14,583 nt of DNA from the NCBI GenBank assembly GCA_025774425.1, contig JALGWA010000004.1, positions 1-14,583 on the forward strand, read 5' to 3'. A program made the translations under genes and the position numbers. The notes under the pieces are model-generated. The model was given only the letters and a program-made list of their open reading frames with translations. It did not search any database and was not told where the DNA came from. Of this stretch, positions 6,128 through 12,595 are shown piece by piece. Source of the stretch: a bacterium. GTDB lineage: Bacteria > Arandabacterota > Arandabacteria > Arandabacterales > JALGWA01. The stretch's first letter is position 1, and each line of letters begins with the position of its first letter.

Positions 6128-6156
6128 TTGCAAACCCCGGCCGGCGGCTGTACAAT
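6128..6156 (+). promoter_or_regulatory. Sigma70-type promoter of the thioredoxin-like/barrel/DUF1573 operon
   Basis: TTGCAA (6128-6133) and TACAAT (6151-6156) are separated by exactly 17 bp, matching the consensus at 4/6 and 5/6. The predicted start near 6163 leaves about 24 nt of leader containing AGAGGAGG before the ATG at 6187. Confidence 0.62.
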
Positions 6157-6186
6157 CTGCCCATACGAACAGCAAGAGGAGGAAGC

Positions 6187-6732
6187 ATGACGACGGCAAT
6201 ACGCAGGAAGATCGCCCTCGCGGCGCTGATACCGGTCATCGCATTGGGCTGCTCGCAGTCGGGAAAGTCATCCGCGGGGCGTCTCCGCCCCGGCGACGAC
6301 GCGCCGCTGGGCAGCCTGCAGCGGATCGACGACAACGAGGAGGTCGTGCTGGCCAAAGTGGTCCATTCCGCCCGCGCCACGGTGCTCATCTTCTGGAGCA
6401 TGACCTGCCCGAGCTGCAGGGAGGCCCTGCTCGAGTGCCAGGAGGTCTATGACGAGTACAGCAACTCCGCGGCCGCCTTCTTCGGCGTAAACTACGACAT
6501 CGGGAACATGCAGGGCGTCCGCGCCTTCCTCAAGGGCGAGGGAGTCACCATACCCCACCTCTGGGACCGCGGTCAGAGAATCACCAAACAGTACAAGGCG
6601 CTCGATTACACCTTCAGCGTATTCGTGATCGACGGCGAAGGAAACCTCGTGCTGGCGCAATACGACCATCCCCCGGACCTCGCCGATATCCTGCGCTCGA
6701 CCCTCGAGAAGACCCTGCGGGTGGAGCGCTAG
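6187..6732 (+). CDS. Thioredoxin-fold lipoprotein (TlpA/AhpC-TSA-like)
   Basis: This is a 181-residue envelope protein. A basic n-region and hydrophobic core end in ALGC, so C22 is the likely lipidated residue. The thioredoxin-like domain follows: a first strand (TVLIFWSM), then the redox motif CPSC (C74, C77), then EVYDEY, FFGVNYD and the late strands VFVIDGEGNLVLAQYDH. The CxxC at the head of a helix after FWS is that of thiol-disulfide oxidoreductases. However, the cis-proline usually found before the FxID strand is not there: the aligned residue is F142 in DYTFSVFVID. The ATG is placed by AGAGGAGG directly upstream; an earlier in-frame Met at 6046 precedes the promoter. It is the first gene of a three-gene operon, only 2 nt from the next ATG. 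The likely role is thiol redox chemistry in the periplasm; its partner is unknown. Confidence 0.8.
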   Translation: MTTAIRRKIALAALIPVIALGCSQSGKSSAGRLRPGDDAPLGSLQRIDDNEEVVLAKVVHSARATVLIFWSMTCPSCREALLECQEVYDEYSNSAAAFFGVNYDIGNMQGVRAFLKGEGVTIPHLWDRGQRITKQYKALDYTFSVFVIDGEGNLVLAQYDHPPDLADILRSTLEKTLRVER

Positions 6733-6734
6733 TC

Positions 6735-8180
6735 ATGGCGGCGAAGCGTCTCGGCGCGGTCCTCGGCGTGCTTGCGGCCCTCGCGCTTGCATACCCGGCG
6801 GCCGTAACCCTCCTGCCCGCCGCGGCGACGGCCTCCGCCCTCGACGACCTGGAGTTCTCGAGCGACATCCGGCTGAGATGGAGATGGGTAGACTCGGGCA
6901 CACCGGGCCCCTTGAGAAGCACCTACGGCGAGCTCATACGGCGCGGCCTTTCCCTGAGGAGCCGCTTCGTCTTCGATCTCGCCTACCCGGTCACGCACGA
7001 ACTCCGCATCGGCGGCCGCGTCAGGGTCTCGAACGAGCCCGAAATAGTGCTCGTGAGCGGACCGGACTATTACGCGTCGCAGTTCGGCAGCGCCTTCATC
7101 GCCTACGAGACGCCGTCCCTGCGGTCGCGCGCCGGCTTCTATGAGATCTTCTACACGCCGCTCACGCTGATGAGATGGGACCTCAAGGACGACGCCGAGG
7201 GCGGGGCGTGCCCCGTCTGCGCCTCCATGCCGGGCACGGCCGGCGCGATCATCGGCGGGAGCCTCGAAATCCTGGGGCCGGTGCTGACCTTCGAGGGCGT
7301 CGATTTCCATGCAAGCCCCGGCGACGTGGTCGGAGTGGATGCCTTCTACGCCAGGCCGAAAACCGCCCGCCAGACGGATTTCGGCCTGATGAGGCAGATG
7401 AACACGTTCGGCGCACGACTCGGCTTATCGAAATACCTTTCGCACGCCTCAGGCCTCCTGACCGGGGGCCTGACGGTCGTCAGGTCGGAGGAGGACGAGG
7501 GCTCGGTGGAGACCGTCGAGGGCCCGCCCGGCTATCCGCCCGTGCCTTACAAGAACACCGTGTACGCGCTGACGCTCGAGGCGCCGCTCCTCCGGTGGCT
7601 GACGCTCGTCGGCGAGGCCACCCTGACGAGCGCCCGGACATGGGACGGCCTCGCCGCCGTCGACAAGGACGGCAACGGCGTACTCGCCTCGCTCGATGTC
7701 AGGACCGCCGACATCAGGTTCGAAAATGCCTTCATCTACCTGACGCCCGACTGGGAATCCTACTTCCGCGCCCTGTCCTACAGTCCCGACAGGAAGGGCT
7801 GGCGATCCCGCTTCGTGATCGAGAAGAGGACCTGGCTCTTCGCCGTGTTCATGAGGCACCTGTTGAGCGTGAACCGGACAGAGGGCGGCGGCCGTCTCGT
7901 GTACCCGACCTGGAGCATACAGGGAAGCTACGAGCCGAGGCCGGGCCTGGCGCTGAGCGCGAGCGTCGTCTACACCGGCGCCGGCACTCACGGCGGTGCA
8001 TTCGACTTCTCCGAGACGACGCGCCTCTACACTTACGTGATCGCGGTGAACGCCGACATAGCACGAGGCGTGAGACTGACGCTGGAGAACCGCTACCTCA
8101 ACAACCGCGACTACGAGGTCTCCGACTTCAACTACGACGCCAACATGCTCACTCTCTTCGTGAGGGCCGAGGTATGGTAG
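6735..8180 (+). CDS. Predicted outer-membrane beta-barrel protein
   Basis: The 481-residue protein has a long signal peptide (hydrophobic 5-30, cleavage probably after ATASA at 35). Beyond it, the sequence is made of many short alternating amphipathic strands with aromatic girdle residues. Examples are DIRLRWRWVDS, HELRIGGRVRVSN, FIYLTPDWESYFRALSY, WSIQGSYEPRPGLALSASVVYTG, RLYTYVIAVNADI and ANMLTLFVRAEVW. It ends in Trp, the usual terminal residue of BAM-assembled barrels. A CPVC motif (C159, C162) sits in a loop, unusual for a barrel. This could be a porin-like or alginate-export-like channel, but I cannot name a family. Its ATG lies 2 nt after the upstream stop, implying translational coupling, and its last codons overlap the next gene by 7 nt. 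Confidence 0.75.
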   Translation: MAAKRLGAVLGVLAALALAYPAAVTLLPAAATASALDDLEFSSDIRLRWRWVDSGTPGPLRSTYGELIRRGLSLRSRFVFDLAYPVTHELRIGGRVRVSNEPEIVLVSGPDYYASQFGSAFIAYETPSLRSRAGFYEIFYTPLTLMRWDLKDDAEGGACPVCASMPGTAGAIIGGSLEILGPVLTFEGVDFHASPGDVVGVDAFYARPKTARQTDFGLMRQMNTFGARLGLSKYLSHASGLLTGGLTVVRSEEDEGSVETVEGPPGYPPVPYKNTVYALTLEAPLLRWLTLVGEATLTSARTWDGLAAVDKDGNGVLASLDVRTADIRFENAFIYLTPDWESYFRALSYSPDRKGWRSRFVIEKRTWLFAVFMRHLLSVNRTEGGGRLVYPTWSIQGSYEPRPGLALSASVVYTGAGTHGGAFDFSETTRLYTYVIAVNADIARGVRLTLENRYLNNRDYEVSDFNYDANMLTLFVRAEVW

Positions 8181-8905
8181 CGTGGCGGGGGCCGGCCGCC
8201 GCCCTCGCGCTCGCCGCGTGTTGCGCCGTCGCGGCGTCGTGTTCGTCGACGGCGAAGAGAAGCGGCGTGCCGGCCGGATCGGGCGGCGGGGACGCCGGCG
8301 GCCCTCTCACCGTCGAGACCACGACATGGAGTTTCGGGTCGATCGAGCGCGGCGAGACCGTGACGCACACGATCCGGCTCACGAACAAGGGCGAGGAGCC
8401 CCTCGCCGTCTCGGCGCACTCGTCCTGCGGATGCCTGACGACCGGCCTGGATCGCGAGGTCCTGCCCCCCGGAGAGACGGCCGAACTCAGGCTCTCATTC
8501 ACCGGGGAGACCATCGCCGAGAAAGTGACCAAGACGGTCTATGTCGATGCGTCGGGGCCGGCGGCCCAGAGGATAGTCCTTACCGTGACGGGCGAGGTCA
8601 CGCGGAGCGACGCCCCTTATCTCTACACGACACCCTCGATGCTGCTCGTCGAGAAGAAAGTGGACGCGTACGAACCGGCGCGGCTGCGCGTGGCGAACCG
8701 CGGAGGGGGCGAACTCGAGGTGACTGAAGTGAGGTGCTTCGGGTGCGTGGCGAGTCCCGGGCGCTTCACGCTGGGCGCGGACGAGGAGGTCGAGATCGAG
8801 ATCGGCCTCGCCGAGGCCTGGACGGGCCGGGAGCGTTGGCTCGAGATCGACTCCAACGATCCCGTCGGCGGAACCAGGAAGGTGCCGCTCGTCGTCGCCG
8901 ACTAG
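8174..8905 (+). CDS. DUF1573-domain lipoprotein
   Basis: This 243-residue protein starts with the ATG at 8174, overlapping the barrel gene's stop codon; GAGGG lies 7 nt upstream. The short signal sequence carries a lipobox LAAC (C16), with C23 in VAASC as an alternative. The first Ig-like domain (about 47-142) is a clear DUF1573 domain: TTWSFGSIERGETVTHTIRLTNKG, then SSCGC (C85, C87), then LPPGETAELRLSFTG. A second, diverged copy (about 150-243) has the same plan, with FGC in RCFGC (C188, C191) and a final SNDPVGGTRKVPLVV. DUF1573 domains resemble ASH/HYDIN folds and are common in secreted proteins of Bacteroidetes and Planctomycetes; their function is unknown. It is the third gene of the envelope operon and converges on the CpxP-like gene. 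Confidence 0.85.
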   Translation: MVAWRGPAAALALAACCAVAASCSSTAKRSGVPAGSGGGDAGGPLTVETTTWSFGSIERGETVTHTIRLTNKGEEPLAVSAHSSCGCLTTGLDREVLPPGETAELRLSFTGETIAEKVTKTVYVDASGPAAQRIVLTVTGEVTRSDAPYLYTTPSMLLVEKKVDAYEPARLRVANRGGGELEVTEVRCFGCVASPGRFTLGADEEVEIEIGLAEAWTGRERWLEIDSNDPVGGTRKVPLVVAD

Positions 8906-8921
8906 CGCGCCGTCCGCCGGC

Positions 8922-9458
8922 CTACCGCCTGCCCCTTCCGGAGCCACCTTGGCGCTTACCCTCACCCTGGGGCGGCAGGACACGAGTCCCGTCCCGGGCG
9001 TCCCGCCCGCTTCGCACGTCGCTTATCATCTTCCTGATCTCGGCGCGGAAGCGCTCTTCGAACACCGCGTACTTGCACCTCTGCCGGAGCGTGAGCATGG
9101 AAGCAGCCTGCTCGCGCAGCCGCTGGGTCTCCTCCCAGTGCGCCCGCCTCATGTCTTCGTACCTGCGAAGCGCGCCCGCGAGCTCGGCATCGTCCGCGCC
9201 GGCCTTGAGGAGCTCGTCAATCTCCTTCACGGCTTCCCTCTCGGCGCGCCTGTGGCGGTCTTCGGCCTCGCCGATCTTCCTGACCCTGGAAAAGAACACC
9301 GGCATTTCGTCTTCGGAGAGGTCGAGCACGTCGGTCAGTTTCCAGACCTTGTAGGCGTCGATGATCTCCTTGGCTTGCCTCTCGTCCTGGGCGCGGCCGG
9401 GCGCCGGCGCTCCTATGGCCAGCCCGATGAGAACGAGAACGCCGACTGTCTTGATCAA
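8922..9458 (-). CDS. CpxP/Spy-like periplasmic protein
   Basis: The 178-residue protein has a Sec signal (IKTVGVLVLIGLAIGAPAPGRAQ). The mature part is almost all helix: KVWKLTDVLDLSEDEMPVFF, then a long charged helix to about 84, a second from 90 to 120, and MLTLRQRCKYAVFEERF (121-137). That last segment resembles the LTxxQ motif of CpxP/Spy and CnrX-type proteins. The tail after residue 149 is very basic and Gly-rich (ending GGSGRGRR). The start is a TTG at 9458, fixed by AAAGGAG 8 nt upstream and by the TTGA overlap with the anti-sigma stop codon. As the third gene in an ECF sigma/anti-sigma operon, it is likely a periplasmic chaperone or sensor in envelope stress. Low sequence identity is expected in this family, so the family call is by architecture. 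Confidence 0.72.
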   Translation of the reverse strand: MIKTVGVLVLIGLAIGAPAPGRAQDERQAKEIIDAYKVWKLTDVLDLSEDEMPVFFSRVRKIGEAEDRHRRAEREAVKEIDELLKAGADDAELAGALRRYEDMRRAHWEETQRLREQAASMLTLRQRCKYAVFEERFRAEIRKMISDVRSGRDARDGTRVLPPQGEGKRQGGSGRGRR

Positions 9459-10072
9459 CTCCAACACTCCTTTCCCGCAATCGTCTCTGCGCTTCCTCTC
9501 GACTCCATGATGGTGGCGAGCTTGTTTATCAGTTCCCTCTCCTCCTCGTCGTCGAGCTCGGTGACGATCTCGGCGACGTCCCCGGTTTCGATCAGATAGT
9601 TGTCCAGGAGGTCGGCCTCCTCGCCGAACTGGGCGACGAGGAGCGCGTCGACCGCCGCCTCCACCAGCACCTCCTCGGCCACGGCGGAGGTGTTGATCTC
9701 GGCGACGACGGCCTCGACGTCCACGACTGGTTCGACGGGCCCGCGCGCGAGCATCAGCACGATGAGCACGGATGCCGCGGCCGTCGCCAACCCGGGGATG
9801 AGGATCAGCCGGATGCGCCTCTTCCTCGACTCGGCGCGGCTCCTTATGCGATGGCGCACGCCTGCGGCGAAGTGCTCCCAGTAGGCCGGCACGGGCTCCG
9901 GCACCCTGTCCATGGCGGCCAGGTCGAGCGTCCGCCGGAGCGACTCGACGCGCCCGCGGCACGCCGGGCACCGCCGGATGTGCTCCTCGATGCCCGCGGC
10001 CTCCCCACCTGTCACCTCGCCCATGACGAAATCGATGAGGCGATCCTCATCGAGACAATCGCGCGCGCTCAT
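9455..10072 (-). CDS. Anti-sigma factor with zinc finger (zf-HC2/ZAS) and one membrane span
   Basis: The 205-residue protein starts at ATG 10072 (GGAGG 6 nt upstream, and ATGA overlap with the sigma stop). Its cytoplasmic domain has the ZAS zinc motif H31-x3-C35-x2-C38 (HIRRCPACRG), with C6 a possible fourth ligand. After a basic stretch (RSRAESRKRRIR) comes a single transmembrane segment at about 88-109 (LILIPGLATAAASVLIVLML). The periplasmic part is strongly acidic (EEADLLDNYLIETGDVAEIVTELDDEEERE) and ends in a helix. Proteins of this family hold the cognate ECF sigma factor inactive at the membrane until an envelope signal frees it. It is the middle gene of a tightly overlapped operon with the sigma factor upstream and the CpxP-like protein downstream. 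The call is firm by both domain and context. Confidence 0.88.
   Translation of the reverse strand: MSARDCLDEDRLIDFVMGEVTGGEAAGIEEHIRRCPACRGRVESLRRTLDLAAMDRVPEPVPAYWEHFAAGVRHRIRSRAESRKRRIRLILIPGLATAAASVLIVLMLARGPVEPVVDVEAVVAEINTSAVAEEVLVEAAVDALLVAQFGEEADLLDNYLIETGDVAEIVTELDDEEERELINKLATIMESRGSAETIAGKECWS
9467..9473 (-). promoter_or_regulatory. Ribosome binding site deciding the TTG start of the CpxP-like gene
   Basis: AAAGGAG on the minus strand, inside the end of the anti-sigma gene, 8 nt before the TTG at 9458. Another TTG at 9464 is only 2 nt away and unlikely to be used. Confidence 0.7.
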
Positions 10073-10599
10073 GTCGACCCTCCTTCGCCCAGCATCTCCT
10101 TGAGGCGCCTTACGGCGTGATGATAGTTGGCCTTGACCGCACCCGTCGTCGTGCCCGTCGCCTCCGCTATCTCCCTGACGGACATCTTCTCGAAGAAGCG
10201 CATCGCGAAGACGGCCCTCTGCCTCGGCGGAAGCCCCACCATGGCCTGCGACACGGCCCTCTCGAGCCGGCTGTAATCCGGGCCGCCGCCCGCCGGTGCG
10301 GCCTCGAGCATCCCTTCGACGGCCTCGAGGGGAACCGTCGGAATGCGGCGTCTCTTGAGGTGCGTGAGGCACATGTTGGTCGCTATGCGGTAGATCCACG
10401 TGTAGAGCGCGGACCTCCCGCCGAACTTGCCGCGCTTCTCATAGACCCGCACGAAGACCTCCTGCGCCATGTCGCGCGCCTCTTCCTCATCCCTCAGGAT
10501 CCGGTAGCAGAGCCCGTACACCTTCCGCGAATACCTCTCGACGACCTCTTCGAACACGCCTTCGTCGCCATGTGCAAACCTGGTGCTGAGCTCATCCAT
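10069..10599 (-). CDS. ECF-family RNA polymerase sigma factor
   Basis: This 176-residue sigma70-family factor has only regions 2 and 4. Region 2 covers about 18-84: GVFEEVVERYSRKVYGLCYRI, then DMAQEVFVRVYEK for -10 recognition, then YTWIYRIATNMCLTHLKRR. Region 4 covers about 112-165: LPPRQRAVFAMRFFEKMS, then VREIAEATGTTTGAVKANYHHAVRRL, the helix-turn-helix that reads the -35 element. The ATG at 10599 gives the usual family start (MDELSTRFAHGDEG). A TTG at 10632 is in frame but has no ribosome site and crosses a putative promoter element. The ATG itself has only a weak, distant GGAAGG. The last bases overlap the anti-sigma ATG (ATGA). It is likely autoregulated and controls an envelope-stress set including the CpxP-like protein; that is inference from operon structure. 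Confidence 0.93.
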   Translation of the reverse strand: MDELSTRFAHGDEGVFEEVVERYSRKVYGLCYRILRDEEEARDMAQEVFVRVYEKRGKFGGRSALYTWIYRIATNMCLTHLKRRRIPTVPLEAVEGMLEAAPAGGGPDYSRLERAVSQAMVGLPPRQRAVFAMRFFEKMSVREIAEATGTTTGAVKANYHHAVRRLKEMLGEGGST

Positions 10600-10624
10600 T
10601 GTCCGGCTCTTGCCTTCCAAACAC

Positions 10625-10652
10625 TTAGACAAGCCGGGCCGGCCGCTGGTTT
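10625..10652 (-). promoter_or_regulatory. Tentative ECF-type autoregulated promoter
   Basis: On the minus strand, TAAACC (10653-10648) is followed about 17 bp later by GTCTAA (10630-10625). AAC and GTCTAA-like elements are typical of ECF promoters, but the -35 here is a weak match. The element is bracketed by an inverted repeat. Confidence 0.28.
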
Positions 10653-10771
10653 AATCGCCCGGCTCCGGTATCGCGCGGCCGCGCAGCCCAGGTTACGACG
10701 GGCCGGGGGCGGCGGCAAACACAAAATCCGGCCAACGAAGGCAAGACCGGCCTAAAGACGGACAAGCCGGG
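10628..10771. repeat. 11-bp direct repeat flanking the sigma/AraC divergent region
   Basis: GACAAGCCGGG occurs at 10628-10638 and again, identical and in the same orientation, at 10761-10771, 133 bp apart. One copy lies over the sigma-gene -10 candidate and the other just before the AraC-type gene. Confidence 0.5.
10632..10664. repeat. 8-bp inverted repeat upstream of the ECF sigma gene
   Basis: AGCCGGGC (10632-10639) and GCCCGGCT (10657-10664) are exact inverted repeats 17 bp apart, enclosing the putative -35 of the sigma gene. It could be an operator or a hairpin. The 240-bp stretch between the sigma and AraC-type starts is otherwise without a gene. Confidence 0.45.
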
Positions 10772-10839
10772 GGACGATATCAACGGTGAGCGGAGTGGGC
10801 GGGTCCGGGCGGGACGGGCTGCGCATCCGGGGGGAGCGT

Positions 10840-11265
10840 ATGGACGAGCGCGACACGGGCGGGACGGTCGTCGAAGAGGCCGCAGCCGGGAAGCGGCCCG
10901 GGGCGGCCGCGGAGGACCGGATCGCATCGGCCCTCCGCTATCTCTCCGAGAGACTCTTCGACCCGGCGCTCGCGCCTTCGGCCGTCGCCAGGCACGTCGG
11001 CCTCGACCCGTGGCAGTTCTGCCGCAGGTTCAGGACGGCGACCGGGATGACATGCAACGAGTTCATCGCCCGGAGGCGCATGCACGAAGCCCGCAAGCTC
11101 CTGGCCCGCGGGGATCTCCTCGTCAAGGAAGTCGCCTACCTCGTCGGCTTCGAGGACGCCAACTACTTCAGCAGGCGCTTCAAGAGCGTCGTGGGCACGA
11201 CCCCGACATCCTACCGCAAGGGCAACCACGCCGGCGCGGGGCGCCCCGGTGAGCGCCCGGACTAG
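10840..11265 (+). CDS. AraC-family DNA-binding protein, HTH domain only
   Basis: A 141-residue protein. After a low-complexity head (1-25), it is an almost bare AraC/XylS DNA-binding domain with two helix-turn-helix units. The first is at about 44-65 (APSAVARHVGLDPWQFCRRF); the second at about 92-115 (LLVKEVAYLVGFEDANYFSRRF). The family ending VVGTTPTSYRK follows. There is no N-terminal ligand-binding or dimerisation domain, so any signal would have to come by another route. The start is uncertain: ATG 10840 has GGGGGAG only 3 nt away, and GTG 10786 is an in-frame alternative, which would give 159 residues. It is divergent from the ECF sigma gene and 117 bp upstream of kbl, so it may regulate either; the sequence does not say which. 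Confidence 0.82.
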   Translation: MDERDTGGTVVEEAAAGKRPGAAAEDRIASALRYLSERLFDPALAPSAVARHVGLDPWQFCRRFRTATGMTCNEFIARRRMHEARKLLARGDLLVKEVAYLVGFEDANYFSRRFKSVVGTTPTSYRKGNHAGAGRPGERPD

Positions 11266-11289
11266 GCCGCGACGGCCCGGTGAAAACAC

Positions 11290-11317
11290 TTGAAACTTGA
11301 GCGGCCCGTAGTATAAT
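11290..11317 (+). promoter_or_regulatory. Sigma70-type promoter of the kbl operon
   Basis: TTGAAA (11290-11295) and a perfect TATAAT (11312-11317) are 16 bp apart. The -35 is within a short tandem ACTTGAA/ACTTGA (11288-11300). The transcript would start near 11324, with a leader of about 59 nt and GGGAGGGTC plus AAAGG before the ATG. Confidence 0.7.
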
Positions 11318-11382
11318 CCCGTGTAAGCCGTTGGCAAGCTTTCCGAGGCGTACTGCTAATCCACGAAAGGGAGGGTCAAAGG

Positions 11383-12573
11383 ATGCTTACAACAGAAGTC
11401 AAGGAAGGAATGGCTCAGGCCCTGAAGGAGATCAAGGACGCCGGGCTGTGGAAGGACGAGCGCATCATCCTCAGCCCCCAGGGCGCTGACATCAAGGTCA
11501 CCGACGGCGAGGTCATCAACTTCTGCGCCAACAACTACCTCGGCCTCGGCAATCACCCGGCTCTCATCGAAGCGGCCAAGAAGGCGCTGGACACGCACGG
11601 CTACGGGCTCTCGTCGGTGCGGTTCATATGCGGAACGCAGGACATACACAGGGAGCTCGAGAAGACCATATCGGAGTTCCTCGGCACGGACGACACCATA
11701 CTGTACTCGTCCTGCTTCGACGCCAACGGCGGCCTCTTCGAGACGATTCTCGACGACGAGTGCGTCGTCATCTCGGACCGCTTGAACCACGCGTCGATCA
11801 TCGACGGCATAAGACTGTGCAAGGCCAAGAGGATGGTATTCCAGCACGGCGACATGGCCGACCTCGAGGAGAGGCTCAAGGAGGCCAAGGGCGCCAAGCG
11901 GGTTCTGATAGCGACCGACGGGGTCTTCTCCATGGACGGCGACATCGCCAAGCTCGACGAGATTTGCGACCTCGCCGACAAGTACGGCGCCATGGTCATG
12001 ATCGACGACGCGCATTCGACGGGTTTCGTCGGCAAGACGGGCCGCGGCACGCCCGAGTACCGCGGCGTCATGGGGCGGGTCGACGTCATCACCGGGACCC
12101 TGGGCAAGGCGCTCGGGGGCGCCTCCGGCGGCTTCACCAGCGGACGGGCGGAGATCGTAGCGACGCTGCGCCAGCGGTCACGGCCGTATCTTTTCTCCAA
12201 CACGGTCGCGCCGCCGATCATCGGGGCCGCGCTCGCGACGTTCAAGATGCTCTCGGAGACCACCGAGCTCCGGGACAAGCTCGAGCAGAACACCAAGTAC
12301 TTCCGCGAGAAGATGACCGAGGCCGGCTTCGACATCATCCCCGGCGTCCATCCCATCATTCCGATCATGCTCGGCGACGCCAAGCTGGCGCATGATATGG
12401 CGAGGGACCTGCTCGCCGAGGGGATATACGTCATCGGCTTCGCCTACCCGGTCGTGCCCAAGGGCGAAGCGAGGATCAGGGTCCAGATCTCGGCGGCGCA
12501 TGAGCGCGCGCACCTGGACAAGGCCATTGCGGCGTTCACCAAGGTCGGCAAGAAGTACGGGGTATTGAAATAG
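11383..12573 (+). CDS. kbl: Glycine C-acetyltransferase (2-amino-3-ketobutyrate CoA ligase)
   Basis: This 396-residue cytoplasmic PLP enzyme cleaves 2-amino-3-ketobutyrate with CoA to glycine and acetyl-CoA, the second step of threonine breakdown through threonine dehydrogenase. The fold-type I alpha-oxoamine synthase features are clear: [11 protein letters not shown] (45-55), [22 protein letters not shown] (72-93), [10 protein letters not shown] (135-144), DDAHSTGF (208-215) and the PLP lysine K242 in [13 protein letters not shown]. The length matches E. coli Kbl (398) and the lysine position is close to its K244. FICGTQ and SVRFICG favour Kbl over the related BioF or HemA. No threonine dehydrogenase is in the window. 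It is 22 nt upstream of the P5C dehydrogenase gene, in the same operon. Confidence 0.93.
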   Translation: MLTTEVKEGMAQALKEIKDAGLWKDERIILSPQGADIKVTDGEVINFCANNYLGLGNHPALIEAAKKALDTHGYGLSSVRFICGTQDIHRELEKTISEFLGTDDTILYSSCFDANGGLFETILDDECVVISDRLNHASIIDGIRLCKAKRMVFQHGDMADLEERLKEAKGAKRVLIATDGVFSMDGDIAKLDEICDLADKYGAMVMIDDAHSTGFVGKTGRGTPEYRGVMGRVDVITGTLGKALGGASGGFTSGRAEIVATLRQRSRPYLFSNTVAPPIIGAALATFKMLSETTELRDKLEQNTKYFREKMTEAGFDIIPGVHPIIPIMLGDAKLAHDMARDLLAEGIYVIGFAYPVVPKGEARIRVQISAAHERAHLDKAIAAFTKVGKKYGVLK

Positions 12574-12595
12574 GAAGTGGTCGAAGGAGGACGTG

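Noticed and set aside
3741..6190. Long plus-strand open frames opposite the PDZ and fbp genes
   Set aside because: They are GC-rich codon-position shadows. The minus-strand genes have clear families, starts and ribosome sites.
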